DNA of 61,111 bases from Brevundimonas diminuta 470-4. Its GTDB lineage: Bacteria > Pseudomonadota > Alphaproteobacteria > Caulobacterales > Caulobacteraceae. The notes under the pieces are model-generated. The model was given only the letters and a program-made list of their open reading frames with translations. It was not told the origin of the DNA and searched no databases. A program made the translations under genes and the position numbers. Shown one piece after another: positions 17,860-26,695 of the stretch (position 1 is the first letter of the stretch; every line of letters begins with the position of its first letter). The stretch lies in NCBI GenBank assembly GCA_000318405.1, contig KB291730.1, positions 1 through 61,111 of the forward strand, written 5' to 3'.

Positions 17860-18642
17860 ATGAAACTCGACGCTTCGATCGCGGCGGTGGTGACGGGCGG
17901 GGCTTCGGGCCTCGGCGAAGGCACGGCGCGCGCCCTGGCGGCCAAGGGCGTCAAGGTCGCCCTGTTCGACCTGAACGAAGAGCGCGGCGAAGTCATCGCC
18001 CAGGAGATCGGCGGCGTCTTCTGCAAGGTCGACGTGACCTCGGACGAGAGCGTCGCCGCAGGCTTCGCCAAGGCCCGCGCCGCCCACGGTCAGGAGCGCC
18101 TGACCGTCAACTGCGCCGGCATCGCCACCGGCCAGAAGACCGTCAGCCGCAAGCGCGACACCGGCGAGATCCGCGCCCACGACATGGCCCAGTTCGAGCG
18201 CACCGTTACAATCAACCTGTTCGGCACCTTCCGCGTCCTGTCGCAGTCGGCGGCGGGCATGGTCACGCTGGAACCGATGGAAGACGGCGAGCGCGGCCTG
18301 ATCGTCAACACCGCCTCGGTCGCGGCGCAGGACGGCCAGATCGGCCAGGCGGCCTATTCGGCGTCCAAGGGCGGCGTCTACGCCATGACCCTGCCGATCG
18401 CGCGCGATCTGATGAACGAGGGCGTGCGGGTCAACACCATCCTGCCGGGCATCATGTGGACGCCGATGATGGCGGGCATGGACCAGAAGGTGCAGGACGC
18501 CCTGGCCGCCATGATCCCCTTCCCCAAGCGCCTGGGCACGCCGGCTGACTACGCCGCCCTCGCCCTGCACCTCGCCGAGAACACCTACATCAACGGCGAG
18601 TGCATCCGTCTGGACGGGGCTATTCGTCTCGCCCCTCGCTAA
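17860..18642 (+). CDS. SDR family oxidoreductase, 3-hydroxyacyl-CoA dehydrogenase-like
   Basis: The 260-residue protein carries the SDR cofactor loop TGGASGLGEGTARAL, the NCAG motif, and the catalytic Ser and YSASK (ASVAAQDGQIGQAAYSASKGG). The D-x-x of the first beta-alpha unit favours NAD(H). The overall pattern, including the NTI-LPGIMWTPMM segment, resembles type II 3-hydroxyacyl-CoA (2-methyl-3-hydroxybutyryl-CoA) dehydrogenases. These act in branched-chain amino acid and fatty acid breakdown. Start is ATG 17860. The stop codon lies inside a perfect hairpin. Confidence 0.88.
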   Translation: MKLDASIAAVVTGGASGLGEGTARALAAKGVKVALFDLNEERGEVIAQEIGGVFCKVDVTSDESVAAGFAKARAAHGQERLTVNCAGIATGQKTVSRKRDTGEIRAHDMAQFERTVTINLFGTFRVLSQSAAGMVTLEPMEDGERGLIVNTASVAAQDGQIGQAAYSASKGGVYAMTLPIARDLMNEGVRVNTILPGIMWTPMMAGMDQKVQDALAAMIPFPKRLGTPADYAALALHLAENTYINGECIRLDGAIRLAPR

Positions 18643-18652
18643 AGCGAGGGGC
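18631..18652 (+). terminator. Hairpin spanning the SDR stop codon
   Basis: GCCCCTCGCT (18631-18640) pairs perfectly with AGCGAGGGGC (18643-18652), with the stop TAA (18640-18642) at its tip. No T-run follows, so it may protect the 3' end or pause transcription instead of being a classic terminator. Confidence 0.5.
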
Positions 18653-18665
18653 TGAAGGCCGCTAA

Positions 18666-18697
18666 CGCTCGCCGCGCGGCGGCTCGCTGCTTGAGCG
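18666..18697. repeat. 32-bp dispersed repeat, copy 1
   Basis: This stretch is identical over 32 bp to 30434-30465. It starts cgctcgccgcgc and ends ctgcttgagcg, and contains the palindrome GCCGCGCGGC. Both copies lie just downstream of a gene stop codon (an SDR gene here, priA in the other copy). Confidence 0.8.
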
Positions 18698-18841
18698 GGC
18701 TGGGCGCGCATAAGGGGCGGACGGCTCTGTTTTGAAGCGGCCTCCGGGCGTCCTTGCGGGCGCTTCGGGGGCCGTTTTCGTGTGAAGTTTCAGGGCTATT
18801 CGAAAAATATCGACGGATTGGACGAAAATCGAAAAAGGGGC

Positions 18842-18871
18842 TTGCGCGATCCGAAGTCGGTCCGCTATACG
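18842..18871 (+). promoter_or_regulatory. Promoter of tRNA-Gly
   Basis: TTGCGCG (18842-18848) is followed after 15 bp by GCTATACG (18864-18871), close to the alphaproteobacterial housekeeping form. It lies 43 bp before the tRNA, in an otherwise AT-richer stretch. Confidence 0.65.
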
Positions 18872-18913
18872 CCCCTTCCTCGACGGGGAGCAGCACATCG
18901 CTCCCAACGGAGT

Positions 18914-18988
18914 GCGGGCGTAGCTCAGGGGTAGAGCATCACCTTGCCAAGGTGAGGGTCGGGCGTTCGAATCGCCTCGCCCGCTCCA
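18914..18988 (+). tRNA. tRNA-Gly (anticodon GCC)
   Basis: A complete 75-base cloverleaf. The acceptor arms GCGGGCG/CGCCCGC pair, the D arm is GCTCAGGGGTAGAGC, and the anticodon loop TTGCCAA sits on an ACCTT/AAGGT-type stem. The T arm has GTTCGAATC, and CCA is encoded at the end. It decodes GGC and GGU. It has its own promoter upstream and terminator downstream. Confidence 0.97.
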
Positions 18989-18999
18989 GTCGAAAGGGA

Positions 19000-19040
19000 A
19001 AACGGGGTCCGGCCGCAAGGTCGGGCCCCGTTTCCTTTTG
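19000..19040 (+). terminator. Terminator of tRNA-Gly
   Basis: A 15-bp stem (19000-19014 with 19019-19033) has two G-T wobbles and a GCAA tetraloop and is followed by TTTCCTTTT. Confidence 0.85.
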
Positions 19041-19212
19041 CGCGTCTGTCATCTCTGGCGAATGGTCCGGACCGGGACCAACTGTCGCGGTTCCGTGTTC
19101 CGCGTGCAGATTCCTTTTCGTCAAACCGTCGCTGCCGCGTCGCCGCTGCGCATTAGCCATCCCCGCCAGAACCGGAGCGCCAGATGCGGCGCCGGGCGTC
19201 GGGGACAAGCAC

Positions 19213-22050
19213 ATGAAGCTCGGACTTCTTCTCAGCGCGGCGAGCCTGCCGCTTATTTTCGCCGTGGCCGCCCAGGCCGCTGACGTGGCTGCTGATGCCG
19301 ACGCCGCTCCGGCCGCCGTGGCGGCTGTGGCGGGCGACGGTCTGGTCGGGCGCGTGGTCAGCGCCGACGGCTCCCCCTTGCCGGGTGTCGAGATCATCGA
19401 TCGCGCCAGCGGCCGTCGCGCGGTCAGCAACAGCCAGGGCGAGTTCAACCTGGGCGGGGTTTCCGGTCAGGTGACGCTGGAGGCGCGCTACATCGGCCTG
19501 CCGACCGCGACGCAAACGGTCGCCGCCGCGCCAGGCCGTTTGACCTCCGTCACCGTCATGATGGGTTCGAGCGATGCGGTGGCCGTGGCCGATGTCGTCG
19601 TCAACGGCGTCATCACCGACGGCGTGGCCCGCTCGCTGAACCAGCAGAAGAACGCCGACGGCACGGTCAACGTCCTGTCGGCCGACGCCATCGGCCGCTA
19701 TCCCGATCCCAACGTGGCGGAATCGCTGCAGCGGGTGCAGGGCGTCGCCATTCAGCGCGACCAGGGCGAAGGCCGCTATATCAACGTGCGCGGGGCGCCG
19801 TCCTCCTTTACGGCCGTGTCCGTCGACGGGGTCGCCATTCCGGCGGTCAGCCCGACGACCCGCGCCGTCGATCTGGACACCCTGCCCAGCGACATCGTGT
19901 CGAGCGTCGAGGTGTCCAAGACCCTGACCCCGTCTCAGGACGCCGACTCCATCGCCGGGGCGGTCGAGATCAAGACCCGCTCCCCCTTCGACAAGCGTCG
20001 TCTGGCGGTCAGCGGCTATGCGGGCGGCAGCTATAACGACTACGGCGGCTCGGACACGCGCGCGGGCGCGACGATCTCCAACGTCTTCGGCCCGGACCAG
20101 ACTTTCGGCGCCCTGTTGTCGCTCAGCTATTCGGAGACCAACCGTCGCCCCGACAACGTGGAGAACGCCTGGGTCTATGACGAGGATTCCGGCCGTTATC
20201 TGATCGAAGAGACACTGTTCAAGGACTATGAGACCAAGCGCACGCGCCAGGCCCTGACCGGCGCCCTGGAATGGCGCCCCGGCGACAATCTGCGCGCCTG
20301 GGTGCGGGGGTCGTACGCCGAGTTCGAGGACGACGAATACCGCGACACCCTGCGGTTCGGCTATTCGGACGGGAAGATCCAGGCGGGCGCGACCGATCAT
20401 TCGGCGACCTTCACCGGCGCGCGCATCTACAAGGCGCTGCGTCACCGCACGCAGAACAACCAGATCACCACCCTGAACACCGGCGTCGAGCGCACCTTCG
20501 GCAACGGCGCCGTGTGGGATGCGGCCCTGTCGTGGGCCAGGAGCGAGCAGACCTATCCGCACCGTGACGAACTGGTCTTCCGCTCGGGGTCGCAGACGCT
20601 GGGCTATGACACCAGCGACCACTATCAGCCGACCTATTCGGCCTTCGCCGATCCGAACGGCTATTATCTGAACCCCGCGAACTACAGCTTCCGCGAGAAC
20701 ACCTTCCGCTCGAACGCGACGACGCAGGAAGATGTGGCGTTCAAGACCAACTATGAGCTGCCCGCCGTCATCGGCGGCCGCGAGGTCACGCTGAAGTTCG
20801 GCGCCAAATACAGCACCCGCGACGTGGCGGCCGACGAGGAGCGTTTCCGCGACCGCAACGCCTCTGTCAGCCCCGGCGACATGGGGCCGCTGCTGTCGGG
20901 CCGCGAGTCGCAGAACTATGACTACCGCCTCGGCTACAAGCTGGATCACGGTCAGGTCGCGGACTATTTCGAGCGCATCCGCGCGGCGTCGACCAACCCT
21001 GATCCGGCGGCCGGCGTGCGCCGCGTCCCGCAGTCGATCACGGCCGACTACACCGCCAATGAAGACGTGCTGGCCGCCTATGGCCAGGCGCGCTTCGATG
21101 TCGGCGCCACCAATGTGCTGGTCGGCCTGCGCGTCGAGAAGACGGACTTCGAGGGCTCGGCGCTCAACGTCCCGGCGTCAGGCGACCCGGTGAAGGTCAC
21201 GGTCGATCGGGATCAGACCGACTTCTTCCCCAATCTGACGCTGCGCCACAGCTTCAGCGATCAGTTGGTCGGACGCTTCGCCGTGACGCGGGCGATCTCG
21301 CGGCCGGACTACAAGGACATCGTGCCGCGTGTTCTGGACACCACCGACAGCGGCCGCACCACGGTGTCGCGCGGCAATCCCGACCTGAAACCGACCCTGT
21401 CGAACAACATCGACGCCGGGCTGGAATATTATCTGCGGCCGCTGGGCGTGGTGTCGGCCAACGCCTTCTACAAGGATCTGTCGAACTACCGCTTCACCCT
21501 GGTGACCGACGGCGCGCCCTATGCGCCGTCGCCGTCGGGCGTGGCGACCATCACGGAGGCCCTGAACGCGCCGGACGGTCACCTGATGGGCATTGAGTTC
21601 AACTGGCAGCAGACCTTCGACTTCCTGCCGGGCTGGGCGTCGGGCTTCGGCGTCTTCGCCAACTACACCCTGACGGACGCCGAGATCAAAACCAGCCGCA
21701 CCTATGGCGGGCGCGACCGCTTCACCCTGCCGGGCCAGTCGGACGCCACCTACAACCTGGCGCTCTTCTATGAGCGCAGCGGCCTCAGCGCGCGGGTGTC
21801 CTACACCCACCGCGGCGACTATCTGGAGGAGATCAATGCGGAGAACCCTGGCCTGGACCTGTGGGTCGAGGGGCGCGGCCAGCTGGACTTCACCGCCTCC
21901 TATGACTTCGGCAACGGGGTCGAGGTGTTCGGCGAGGCCAAGAACCTGACCGACACGGCGGGCGTCCGCTACTACGGCTCGCGCGAGCGGACCTATGAGT
22001 ATGAGAAGTTCGGCTACAACGTCTTCATGGGCGTGCGCTTCAAATACTGA
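19213..22050 (+). CDS. TonB-dependent receptor, Xanthomonas/Caulobacter type
   Basis: The 945-residue outer-membrane protein begins at ATG 19213 with a signal peptide (MKLGLLLSAASLPLIFAVAA). Then comes a carboxypeptidase-regulatory-like beta domain (about residues 45-120: GRVVSADGSPLPGVEIID), a plug (about 140-280: RYPDPNVAESLQRVQGVAI; YINVRGAPSSFTAVSVDGV) and a 22-strand barrel ending in an aromatic residue (GVRFKY). The N-terminal add-on and the plug sequence mark the subfamily expanded in Caulobacter and Xanthomonas, often for carbohydrate or other nutrient uptake. No substrate-specific enzymes are adjacent. The frame is open far upstream through the tRNA, but only the chosen start gives a signal peptide. 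Confidence 0.93.
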   Translation: MKLGLLLSAASLPLIFAVAAQAADVAADADAAPAAVAAVAGDGLVGRVVSADGSPLPGVEIIDRASGRRAVSNSQGEFNLGGVSGQVTLEARYIGLPTATQTVAAAPGRLTSVTVMMGSSDAVAVADVVVNGVITDGVARSLNQQKNADGTVNVLSADAIGRYPDPNVAESLQRVQGVAIQRDQGEGRYINVRGAPSSFTAVSVDGVAIPAVSPTTRAVDLDTLPSDIVSSVEVSKTLTPSQDADSIAGAVEIKTRSPFDKRRLAVSGYAGGSYNDYGGSDTRAGATISNVFGPDQTFGALLSLSYSETNRRPDNVENAWVYDEDSGRYLIEETLFKDYETKRTRQALTGALEWRPGDNLRAWVRGSYAEFEDDEYRDTLRFGYSDGKIQAGATDHSATFTGARIYKALRHRTQNNQITTLNTGVERTFGNGAVWDAALSWARSEQTYPHRDELVFRSGSQTLGYDTSDHYQPTYSAFADPNGYYLNPANYSFRENTFRSNATTQEDVAFKTNYELPAVIGGREVTLKFGAKYSTRDVAADEERFRDRNASVSPGDMGPLLSGRESQNYDYRLGYKLDHGQVADYFERIRAASTNPDPAAGVRRVPQSITADYTANEDVLAAYGQARFDVGATNVLVGLRVEKTDFEGSALNVPASGDPVKVTVDRDQTDFFPNLTLRHSFSDQLVGRFAVTRAISRPDYKDIVPRVLDTTDSGRTTVSRGNPDLKPTLSNNIDAGLEYYLRPLGVVSANAFYKDLSNYRFTLVTDGAPYAPSPSGVATITEALNAPDGHLMGIEFNWQQTFDFLPGWASGFGVFANYTLTDAEIKTSRTYGGRDRFTLPGQSDATYNLALFYERSGLSARVSYTHRGDYLEEINAENPGLDLWVEGRGQLDFTASYDFGNGVEVFGEAKNLTDTAGVRYYGSRERTYEYEKFGYNVFMGVRFKY

Positions 22051-22086
22051 TCGGCCCCGAGCGCTGAAAGCCAGCGGCTGAGTTGG

Positions 22087-22114
22087 AAGGCCGGGCGGCG
22101 ACGCCCGGCCTTTT
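22087..22114 (+). terminator. Terminator of the TonB receptor gene
   Basis: AAGGCCGGGCG (22087-22097) pairs perfectly with CGCCCGGCCTT (22102-22112) around GCGA and is followed by a T-run. Confidence 0.87.
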
Positions 22115-22167
22115 GCTTCTCTCGGCATGGCCCCCGCCGGGATCAGGGCCTATATGGACCGTGGCGG

Positions 22168-22195
22168 TTGACCCCGCCGGGGCCGGCGCTAGTGT
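22168..22195 (+). promoter_or_regulatory. Candidate promoter of lpdA
   Basis: TTGACCC (22168-22174) is followed after 13 bp by GCTAGTGT (22188-22195), a good fit to TTGACGS-N10-14-GCTANAWC. It lies after the terminator of the previous gene, about 57 bp before the lpdA start. Confidence 0.5.
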
Positions 22196-22251
22196 CCGCG
22201 CCGCTTCTTTTTTCAGCGCCTGCCCGGCGCCCGAACAAGTCAGAGGACCTC

Positions 22252-23664
22252 ATGGCCGACGCCGCTTCCCAGACCTACGACGTGGTGATCATCGGGGGCG
22301 GGCCGGGCGGCTACAACGCCGCCATCCGCGCCGGACAACTGGGTCTGAAGACCGCCCTGGTCGAAAAGCGCGCCACGCTGGGCGGCACCTGCCTGAACGT
22401 CGGCTGCATGCCGTCGAAGGCCCTGCTGCACGCCTCGGAACTGTATGAGGCCGCCAACGTCGAATTCGCCGGGATCGGCATCGAGGTGAAGCCCAAGCTG
22501 AACCTGGCCCAGATGCACAAGGCCAAGGACGACAGCGTCGAGGCCCTGACCAAGGGCATCGAGTTCCTGATGAAGAAGAACAAGGTCGATGTGGTGAAGG
22601 GCTTCGGCCGCATCTCCGGCCAGGGCAAGGTCGAGGTCGAAGCCGAGGGCGGCGCCAGGTCCACGCTGGAAACCAAGAACATCGTCATCGCCACCGGCTC
22701 CGAGCCGACCCCGCTGCCGGGGGTCGATTTCGAGGACGGCAAGGTCATCGACAGCACCGGCGCCCTGTTCCTGCCCAAGGTGCCCAAGCATCTGATCGTC
22801 ATCGGCGCGGGCGTCATCGGCCTTGAGCTCGGCTCGGTCTGGCGGCGCCTGGGCGCCCAGGTCACGGTCGTGGAGTTCCTCGACAAGGTCGGCGCAGGCA
22901 TGGACGGCGAAGTCGCCACCGCCTTCCAGCGCGGCCTGACCAAGCAGGGCATGACCTTCCGCATGGGCACGAAGGTCACCGGCGCCAAGACGTCCAAGGA
23001 CGGCGTTGAACTGACCCTCGAACCGGCCAAGGGCGGCGAGGCCGAAACCCTGAAGGGCGACGTGGTGCTGGTCGCCATTGGCCGCCGTCCCTACACCGCT
23101 GGTCTGGGGCTGGAGACGGTCGGCGTCACGCCGGACGCGCGCGGCTTCATCGCCAACGACCACTTCAAGACCTCGGCGCCGGGCGTCTGGGTCATCGGTG
23201 ACGTGACGCACGGCCCGATGCTGGCCCACAAGGCCGAGGAAGACGCCGTGGCCGTGATCGAGCTGATCGCGGGCAAGCCGGGCCACGTCGACTACGACCT
23301 GGTGCCGTCGGTCATCTACACCGGCCCGGAAGTGGCCTGGGTCGGCAAGACCGAAGAGGCGCTGAAGGCCGCGGGCGTTTCCTACAAGAAAGGAAAGTTC
23401 CCCTTCGCCGCCAACAGCCGCGCCAAGATCAACCATGAGACCGAGGGCTTCGTGAAGGTTCTGGCCGACGCCGCGACCGACAAGGTTCTGGGCGTCCACA
23501 TCTACGGCCCTCAGGCCGGCGAGCTGATCGGCGAAGCCTGCATGACCATGGCCTTCGGCGGCGCCTCTGAAGACGTGGCCCGCACCTGCCACCCGCACCC
23601 GACCCGCTCGGAAGCCTTCCGTCAGGCCGCCATGGGCGTCGAAGGCTGGACGATGCAGGCGTAA
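22252..23664 (+). CDS. lpdA: Dihydrolipoyl dehydrogenase
   Basis: The E3 flavoprotein of 2-oxoacid dehydrogenase and glycine-cleavage complexes reoxidises dihydrolipoamide with NAD+. The 470-residue protein shows the FAD loop IGGGPGGYNAAIRAGQLG, the redox disulfide C-L-N-V-G-C (GGTCLNVGCMPSKALL), a second NAD loop (VIGAGVIGLELGSVWRRLG) and the C-terminal His-Pro of the active site (TCHPHPTRSEAF). Start is ATG 22252 after agagga. No E1/E2 genes are next to it, so it probably serves complexes encoded elsewhere. It has its own promoter and terminator. Confidence 0.96.
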   Translation: MADAASQTYDVVIIGGGPGGYNAAIRAGQLGLKTALVEKRATLGGTCLNVGCMPSKALLHASELYEAANVEFAGIGIEVKPKLNLAQMHKAKDDSVEALTKGIEFLMKKNKVDVVKGFGRISGQGKVEVEAEGGARSTLETKNIVIATGSEPTPLPGVDFEDGKVIDSTGALFLPKVPKHLIVIGAGVIGLELGSVWRRLGAQVTVVEFLDKVGAGMDGEVATAFQRGLTKQGMTFRMGTKVTGAKTSKDGVELTLEPAKGGEAETLKGDVVLVAIGRRPYTAGLGLETVGVTPDARGFIANDHFKTSAPGVWVIGDVTHGPMLAHKAEEDAVAVIELIAGKPGHVDYDLVPSVIYTGPEVAWVGKTEEALKAAGVSYKKGKFPFAANSRAKINHETEGFVKVLADAATDKVLGVHIYGPQAGELIGEACMTMAFGGASEDVARTCHPHPTRSEAFRQAAMGVEGWTMQA

Positions 23665-23691
23665 GCCTTTCCGGCTTTAGGCTGAAATCAG

Positions 23692-23725
23692 AACGGCGCG
23701 TCCTGCATGGGGCGCGCCGTTTTTT
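23692..23725 (+). terminator. Terminator of lpdA
   Basis: AACGGCGCG (23692-23700) pairs with CGCGCCGTT (23713-23721) and runs into TTTTTT. Confidence 0.88.
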
Positions 23726-23803
23726 GTTGCCGAAACTTAACTTGCTGGCCTCGGCGGGCGTCTTCAGTTTCACCGCCGAAACGGCGGGAACGAGGGTGAA
23801 GCG

Positions 23804-24889
23804 ATGCGTTTGGCGATTGGATTGGCGGCGGCGGCCTGTGCGGTGATCGGCTCTGTCGCCTCGGCGCAGGACTATCGGCCCAGCTTTCACCCTGATCAGT
23901 TGAAAGGCCCTCCGGCAGGCGCGTTCAATGAGGTTCTGGTGCTGGGCTCGCCGCACCTGTCCGCCCTGCCGGACAGCTTCCGGCCCGAGCAGTTGGAGCC
24001 CTTGCTTGATCGGTTGGCGACTTGGCGACCGACGGCGATTGCGGTCGAGAACCTTTCCGGTCTGCAGTGCGATGCTATGAAACGCCAGCCGACACGCTAT
24101 GCCTCGACGATTAGGAGCTATTGCTACGATCCGGCCAAGGCCGGTGAAGCCGCTGCACTGGATGTTCCGGCTGCCAATGTCGAAGTCGAGCGCGTCCTGG
24201 CGGTCTGGCCGGAGATGCCTTCGTCCGCGCAGAGGCGACAGCTCGCCCTACTTTTTCTGGCCGCCGGAGAAGCGCCGTCCGCCGTGGTCCAGTGGCTGCG
24301 TCTGCCTGAAAGCGAGCGGTTGGCCCAGGACGGGCTGACGGAGGAGTTGGTTGCCGAACTGAACCGTCGGATGGCGCGTCGCAATGAGACAGAGCTGATC
24401 GCCGCGGCTCTGGCGGCGCGTCTGGGCCTGGAGAGGTTGTGGGCCGTTGATGACCACACGGCTTCTTCCGACATTCGACCAGACGAGCAGGAGACCTATC
24501 GCCAGGCCATCATGGGATCTTGGGACAACCCGAATTCAAAGGCCCGAAAGGAAGCCTCAGCGGCGCTGGGCGCGGGTCTGCAGCGTCCAGGCGGCCTGTT
24601 GGCGATGTATCGGGCTTACAATGATCCGGCTGAAGCCGAAGCGGCCTATCGTTCCGACTTCGGCGCGACCCATGTGGAGCCGTCGCCCGAGGCGTTCGGG
24701 CGCCGCTATCTCGGCTATTGGGAGACCCGCAACCTGCGCATGGTCGCCAATATGCGCGATGTGCTGGGACGCTATCCGGGCACGCGGATGCTGACCATCG
24801 TCGGGGCTTCGCACAAGGGCTACTATGAGGCCTATCTGAACCAGATGCACGATGTGCGGCTGGTCAGCTCGGATGAGGTGCTGAAGTAG
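23804..24889 (+). CDS. Exported DUF5694-like (TraB/GumN-related) protein
   Basis: The 361-residue protein has a cleavable signal peptide (MRLAIGLAAAACAVIGSVASAQ). The mature part starts with NEVLVLGSPHLSAL and later PTAIAVENLSG, and ends RMLTIVGASHKGYYEAYL. This set (GSPH near the start, an acidic residue after a hydrophobic strand, GASH near the end) resembles the TraB/TIKI-type putative hydrolases, specifically the DUF5694 group. Function is unproven. Its codon use is somewhat less GC-biased than that of lpdA before it. It stands alone between a terminator and an SDR gene. Confidence 0.72.
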   Translation: MRLAIGLAAAACAVIGSVASAQDYRPSFHPDQLKGPPAGAFNEVLVLGSPHLSALPDSFRPEQLEPLLDRLATWRPTAIAVENLSGLQCDAMKRQPTRYASTIRSYCYDPAKAGEAAALDVPAANVEVERVLAVWPEMPSSAQRRQLALLFLAAGEAPSAVVQWLRLPESERLAQDGLTEELVAELNRRMARRNETELIAAALAARLGLERLWAVDDHTASSDIRPDEQETYRQAIMGSWDNPNSKARKEASAALGAGLQRPGGLLAMYRAYNDPAEAEAAYRSDFGATHVEPSPEAFGRRYLGYWETRNLRMVANMRDVLGRYPGTRMLTIVGASHKGYYEAYLNQMHDVRLVSSDEVLK

Positions 24890-24963
24890 ACGCTCGCCCT
24901 CGCAATCCACGCCAGGCGTAACCATGTCCCTGTCACGCTTTTCTACTGACAGGGATCAAGAGC

Positions 24964-25755
24964 ATGGACCTTCAACTCACCGGCAAGCGCGCTCTTGTCT
25001 GCGGCGGCTCCAGCGGCCTGGGGCGGGCGGTGGCGACGGCCCTTGTGGCGGAGGGCGCACATGTGGCCCTGCTTTCGCGCGATGCGGAAAAGCTGCAGGC
25101 CGTGGCCGATGAGTTGAACGCCATGGGGCCGGGCCGGGCGGTCATCGCACCCGCCGATCTGGCCGATCACGACGCCCTGCTGAAGGCGGTGGACGTCGCC
25201 GAGGCGGGTCTGGGCGGCCCTATCCAGATTCTGCTGAACAACACCGGCGGGCCGCCGCCGTCGGGCGTGGCGGGGCTGGACCCGGCGCTGTGGCGCGAGC
25301 AGTTCGAGGCCATGGTGCTGTCGGTTTTCCGCCTGACCGATCGGGTGATGCCGGGAATGCGGTCGATGGGCTGGGGGCGGGTGCTGAACGTCGCCTCGAC
25401 CAGCGTGATAGAGCCGATCGGGACGCTGGGCGTGTCCAACACCCTGCGCGCCTCGGTGGCGGCCTGGGCCAAGACGCTGGCGGGCGAGGTCGCGGCCAAC
25501 GGGGTGACGGTCAACACCCTGCTGCCGGGCCGGATCGACACCCCGCGCATCGAGCGTCTGGACGCCGCCCGCGCCGCCGCCACCGGCGTGGAGCCTGCCC
25601 AGGCCCGTGCGGAATCGGTCCAGACCATCCCGGCTGGACGCATCGGCACGACCGAAGAGTTCGGCGCCGTCGCCGCTTTTCTGGCCAGTCCGCTGGCGGG
25701 CTATGTGACCGGCTCGCTGATTCGCATCGACGGCGGGGCGGTCAAGGCCGTCTGA
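24964..25755 (+). CDS. SDR family protein with non-canonical active site
   Basis: The 263-residue protein has a clear SDR Rossmann start (CGGSSGLGRAVATAL), an NNTGGPPP segment in place of NNAG, and a normal C-terminal cofactor region (VNTLLPGRIDTPR; SLIRIDGGAVKAV). The YxxxK catalytic pair is not present. At the expected places the sequence has S158 and R162 (GVSNTLRASV). Related proteins annotated as 3-oxoacyl-ACP reductase-like share this deviation. Whether it is an enzyme is uncertain. The ATG at 24964 follows ggatcaag. Confidence 0.83.
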   Translation: MDLQLTGKRALVCGGSSGLGRAVATALVAEGAHVALLSRDAEKLQAVADELNAMGPGRAVIAPADLADHDALLKAVDVAEAGLGGPIQILLNNTGGPPPSGVAGLDPALWREQFEAMVLSVFRLTDRVMPGMRSMGWGRVLNVASTSVIEPIGTLGVSNTLRASVAAWAKTLAGEVAANGVTVNTLLPGRIDTPRIERLDAARAAATGVEPAQARAESVQTIPAGRIGTTEEFGAVAAFLASPLAGYVTGSLIRIDGGAVKAV

Positions 25756-25765
25756 TGCGCTGGCT

Positions 25766-26695
25766 TCAGCCGCGCGGGTGGGCCTGCGAATAGGCCGCCA
25801 GCAGGCGGGCGGCGTCGACCTGGGTGTATTTCTGCGTCGTCGACAGGCTGGCGTGGCCGAGCAGCTCCTGAATTGAGCGCAGGTCGGCTCCGGCGCCCAG
25901 CAGATGGGTGGCGAAGCTGTGCCTCAGCGCATGGGGCGTGGCCGAGGCGGGCAGGCCCAGCCGCCCGCGCAGCCGCTGCACCGTCGCCTGCACATGGCGG
26001 GCGCTCAAGGGACCGCCGCGGCGGGCGCGGAACAGGGCCTGATCGGCGTCGATGACGAAGGGCTGTTGCGCCAGATAGGCGTCCGTCGCCTCGCGCACCT
26101 GGGGCAGGACGGGGACCATCCGCGTCTTGTCGCCCTTGCCGGTGATGCGAAGGCTGTCGGGGAGCGGGGCGTCCGACCGCTTCAGCGACAGGGCCTCTGA
26201 AATCCGCAGGCCGCAGCCGTAGAGCAGGGTCAGGACGGCGCGGTCGCGCGCGGCCTCCCACGGCTCCATGTCGGGATCGGCCTCGGGTTCGTGCAGCAGT
26301 CCCTTGGCTTGATCCTCGCTGACCGGGCGGGGCAGGGAGGGCTTGACCTTTGGGCCGCGCACCAGGGCCAGCTGCGGCGTGGCCACGCCCAGGCGCCGGT
26401 CGAGGAAGGCGTGAAAGCCCCGGATGGCGGCCAGTGTCTGGCTGAGCGAGCGGGCGTTCAGCGGACGATCCCCGCTGCGGCGCTCGGCCAGATGGGCGCG
26501 GACTTCCGCCGCCGTGATGGAGCCGAGATCGGCCGCTCTCTGCGGCCCGCCGCGATGGCGCTCCAGAAAGGCCAGATACAGCCGCCCGATGTGGCCATAG
26601 GCCTCCAGCGTGCGCGGCGACAGGCGACGTTCGTGGGCCAGATGCTCCAGCCAGGCGGCCAGAGCGTCCTGCGCGGTCAGGCTTCCAGCGGCCAT
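25766..26695 (-). CDS. xerC: Tyrosine recombinase XerC
   Basis: The site-specific recombinase resolves chromosome dimers at dif together with XerD. The 309-residue protein has an N-terminal SAM-like core-binding domain and a C-terminal catalytic domain. The catalytic residues R164 (CGLRISEAL), K187, H255/R258 (HALRHSFATHLL), H281 (LGHASLSTTQKY) and the nucleophile Y290 are all visible. The start ATG (26695) lies inside the end of the DUF484 gene, overlapping by 19 bp. That pairing with DUF484 is conserved in many proteobacteria. XerC is preferred over XerD because of this neighbour. Confidence 0.93.
   Translation of the reverse strand: MAAGSLTAQDALAAWLEHLAHERRLSPRTLEAYGHIGRLYLAFLERHRGGPQRAADLGSITAAEVRAHLAERRSGDRPLNARSLSQTLAAIRGFHAFLDRRLGVATPQLALVRGPKVKPSLPRPVSEDQAKGLLHEPEADPDMEPWEAARDRAVLTLLYGCGLRISEALSLKRSDAPLPDSLRITGKGDKTRMVPVLPQVREATDAYLAQQPFVIDADQALFRARRGGPLSARHVQATVQRLRGRLGLPASATPHALRHSFATHLLGAGADLRSIQELLGHASLSTTQKYTQVDAARLLAAYSQAHPRG

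Noticed and set aside
18754..19212. N-terminal extension of the TonB receptor through the tRNA
   Set aside because: The region holds a tRNA with promoter and terminator, and only ATG 19213 gives a signal peptide.
19153..20949. 598-residue open frame antisense to the TonB receptor
   Set aside because: It is rich in Arg, His, Gly and Val, without any motif, and lies fully over a clear receptor gene.
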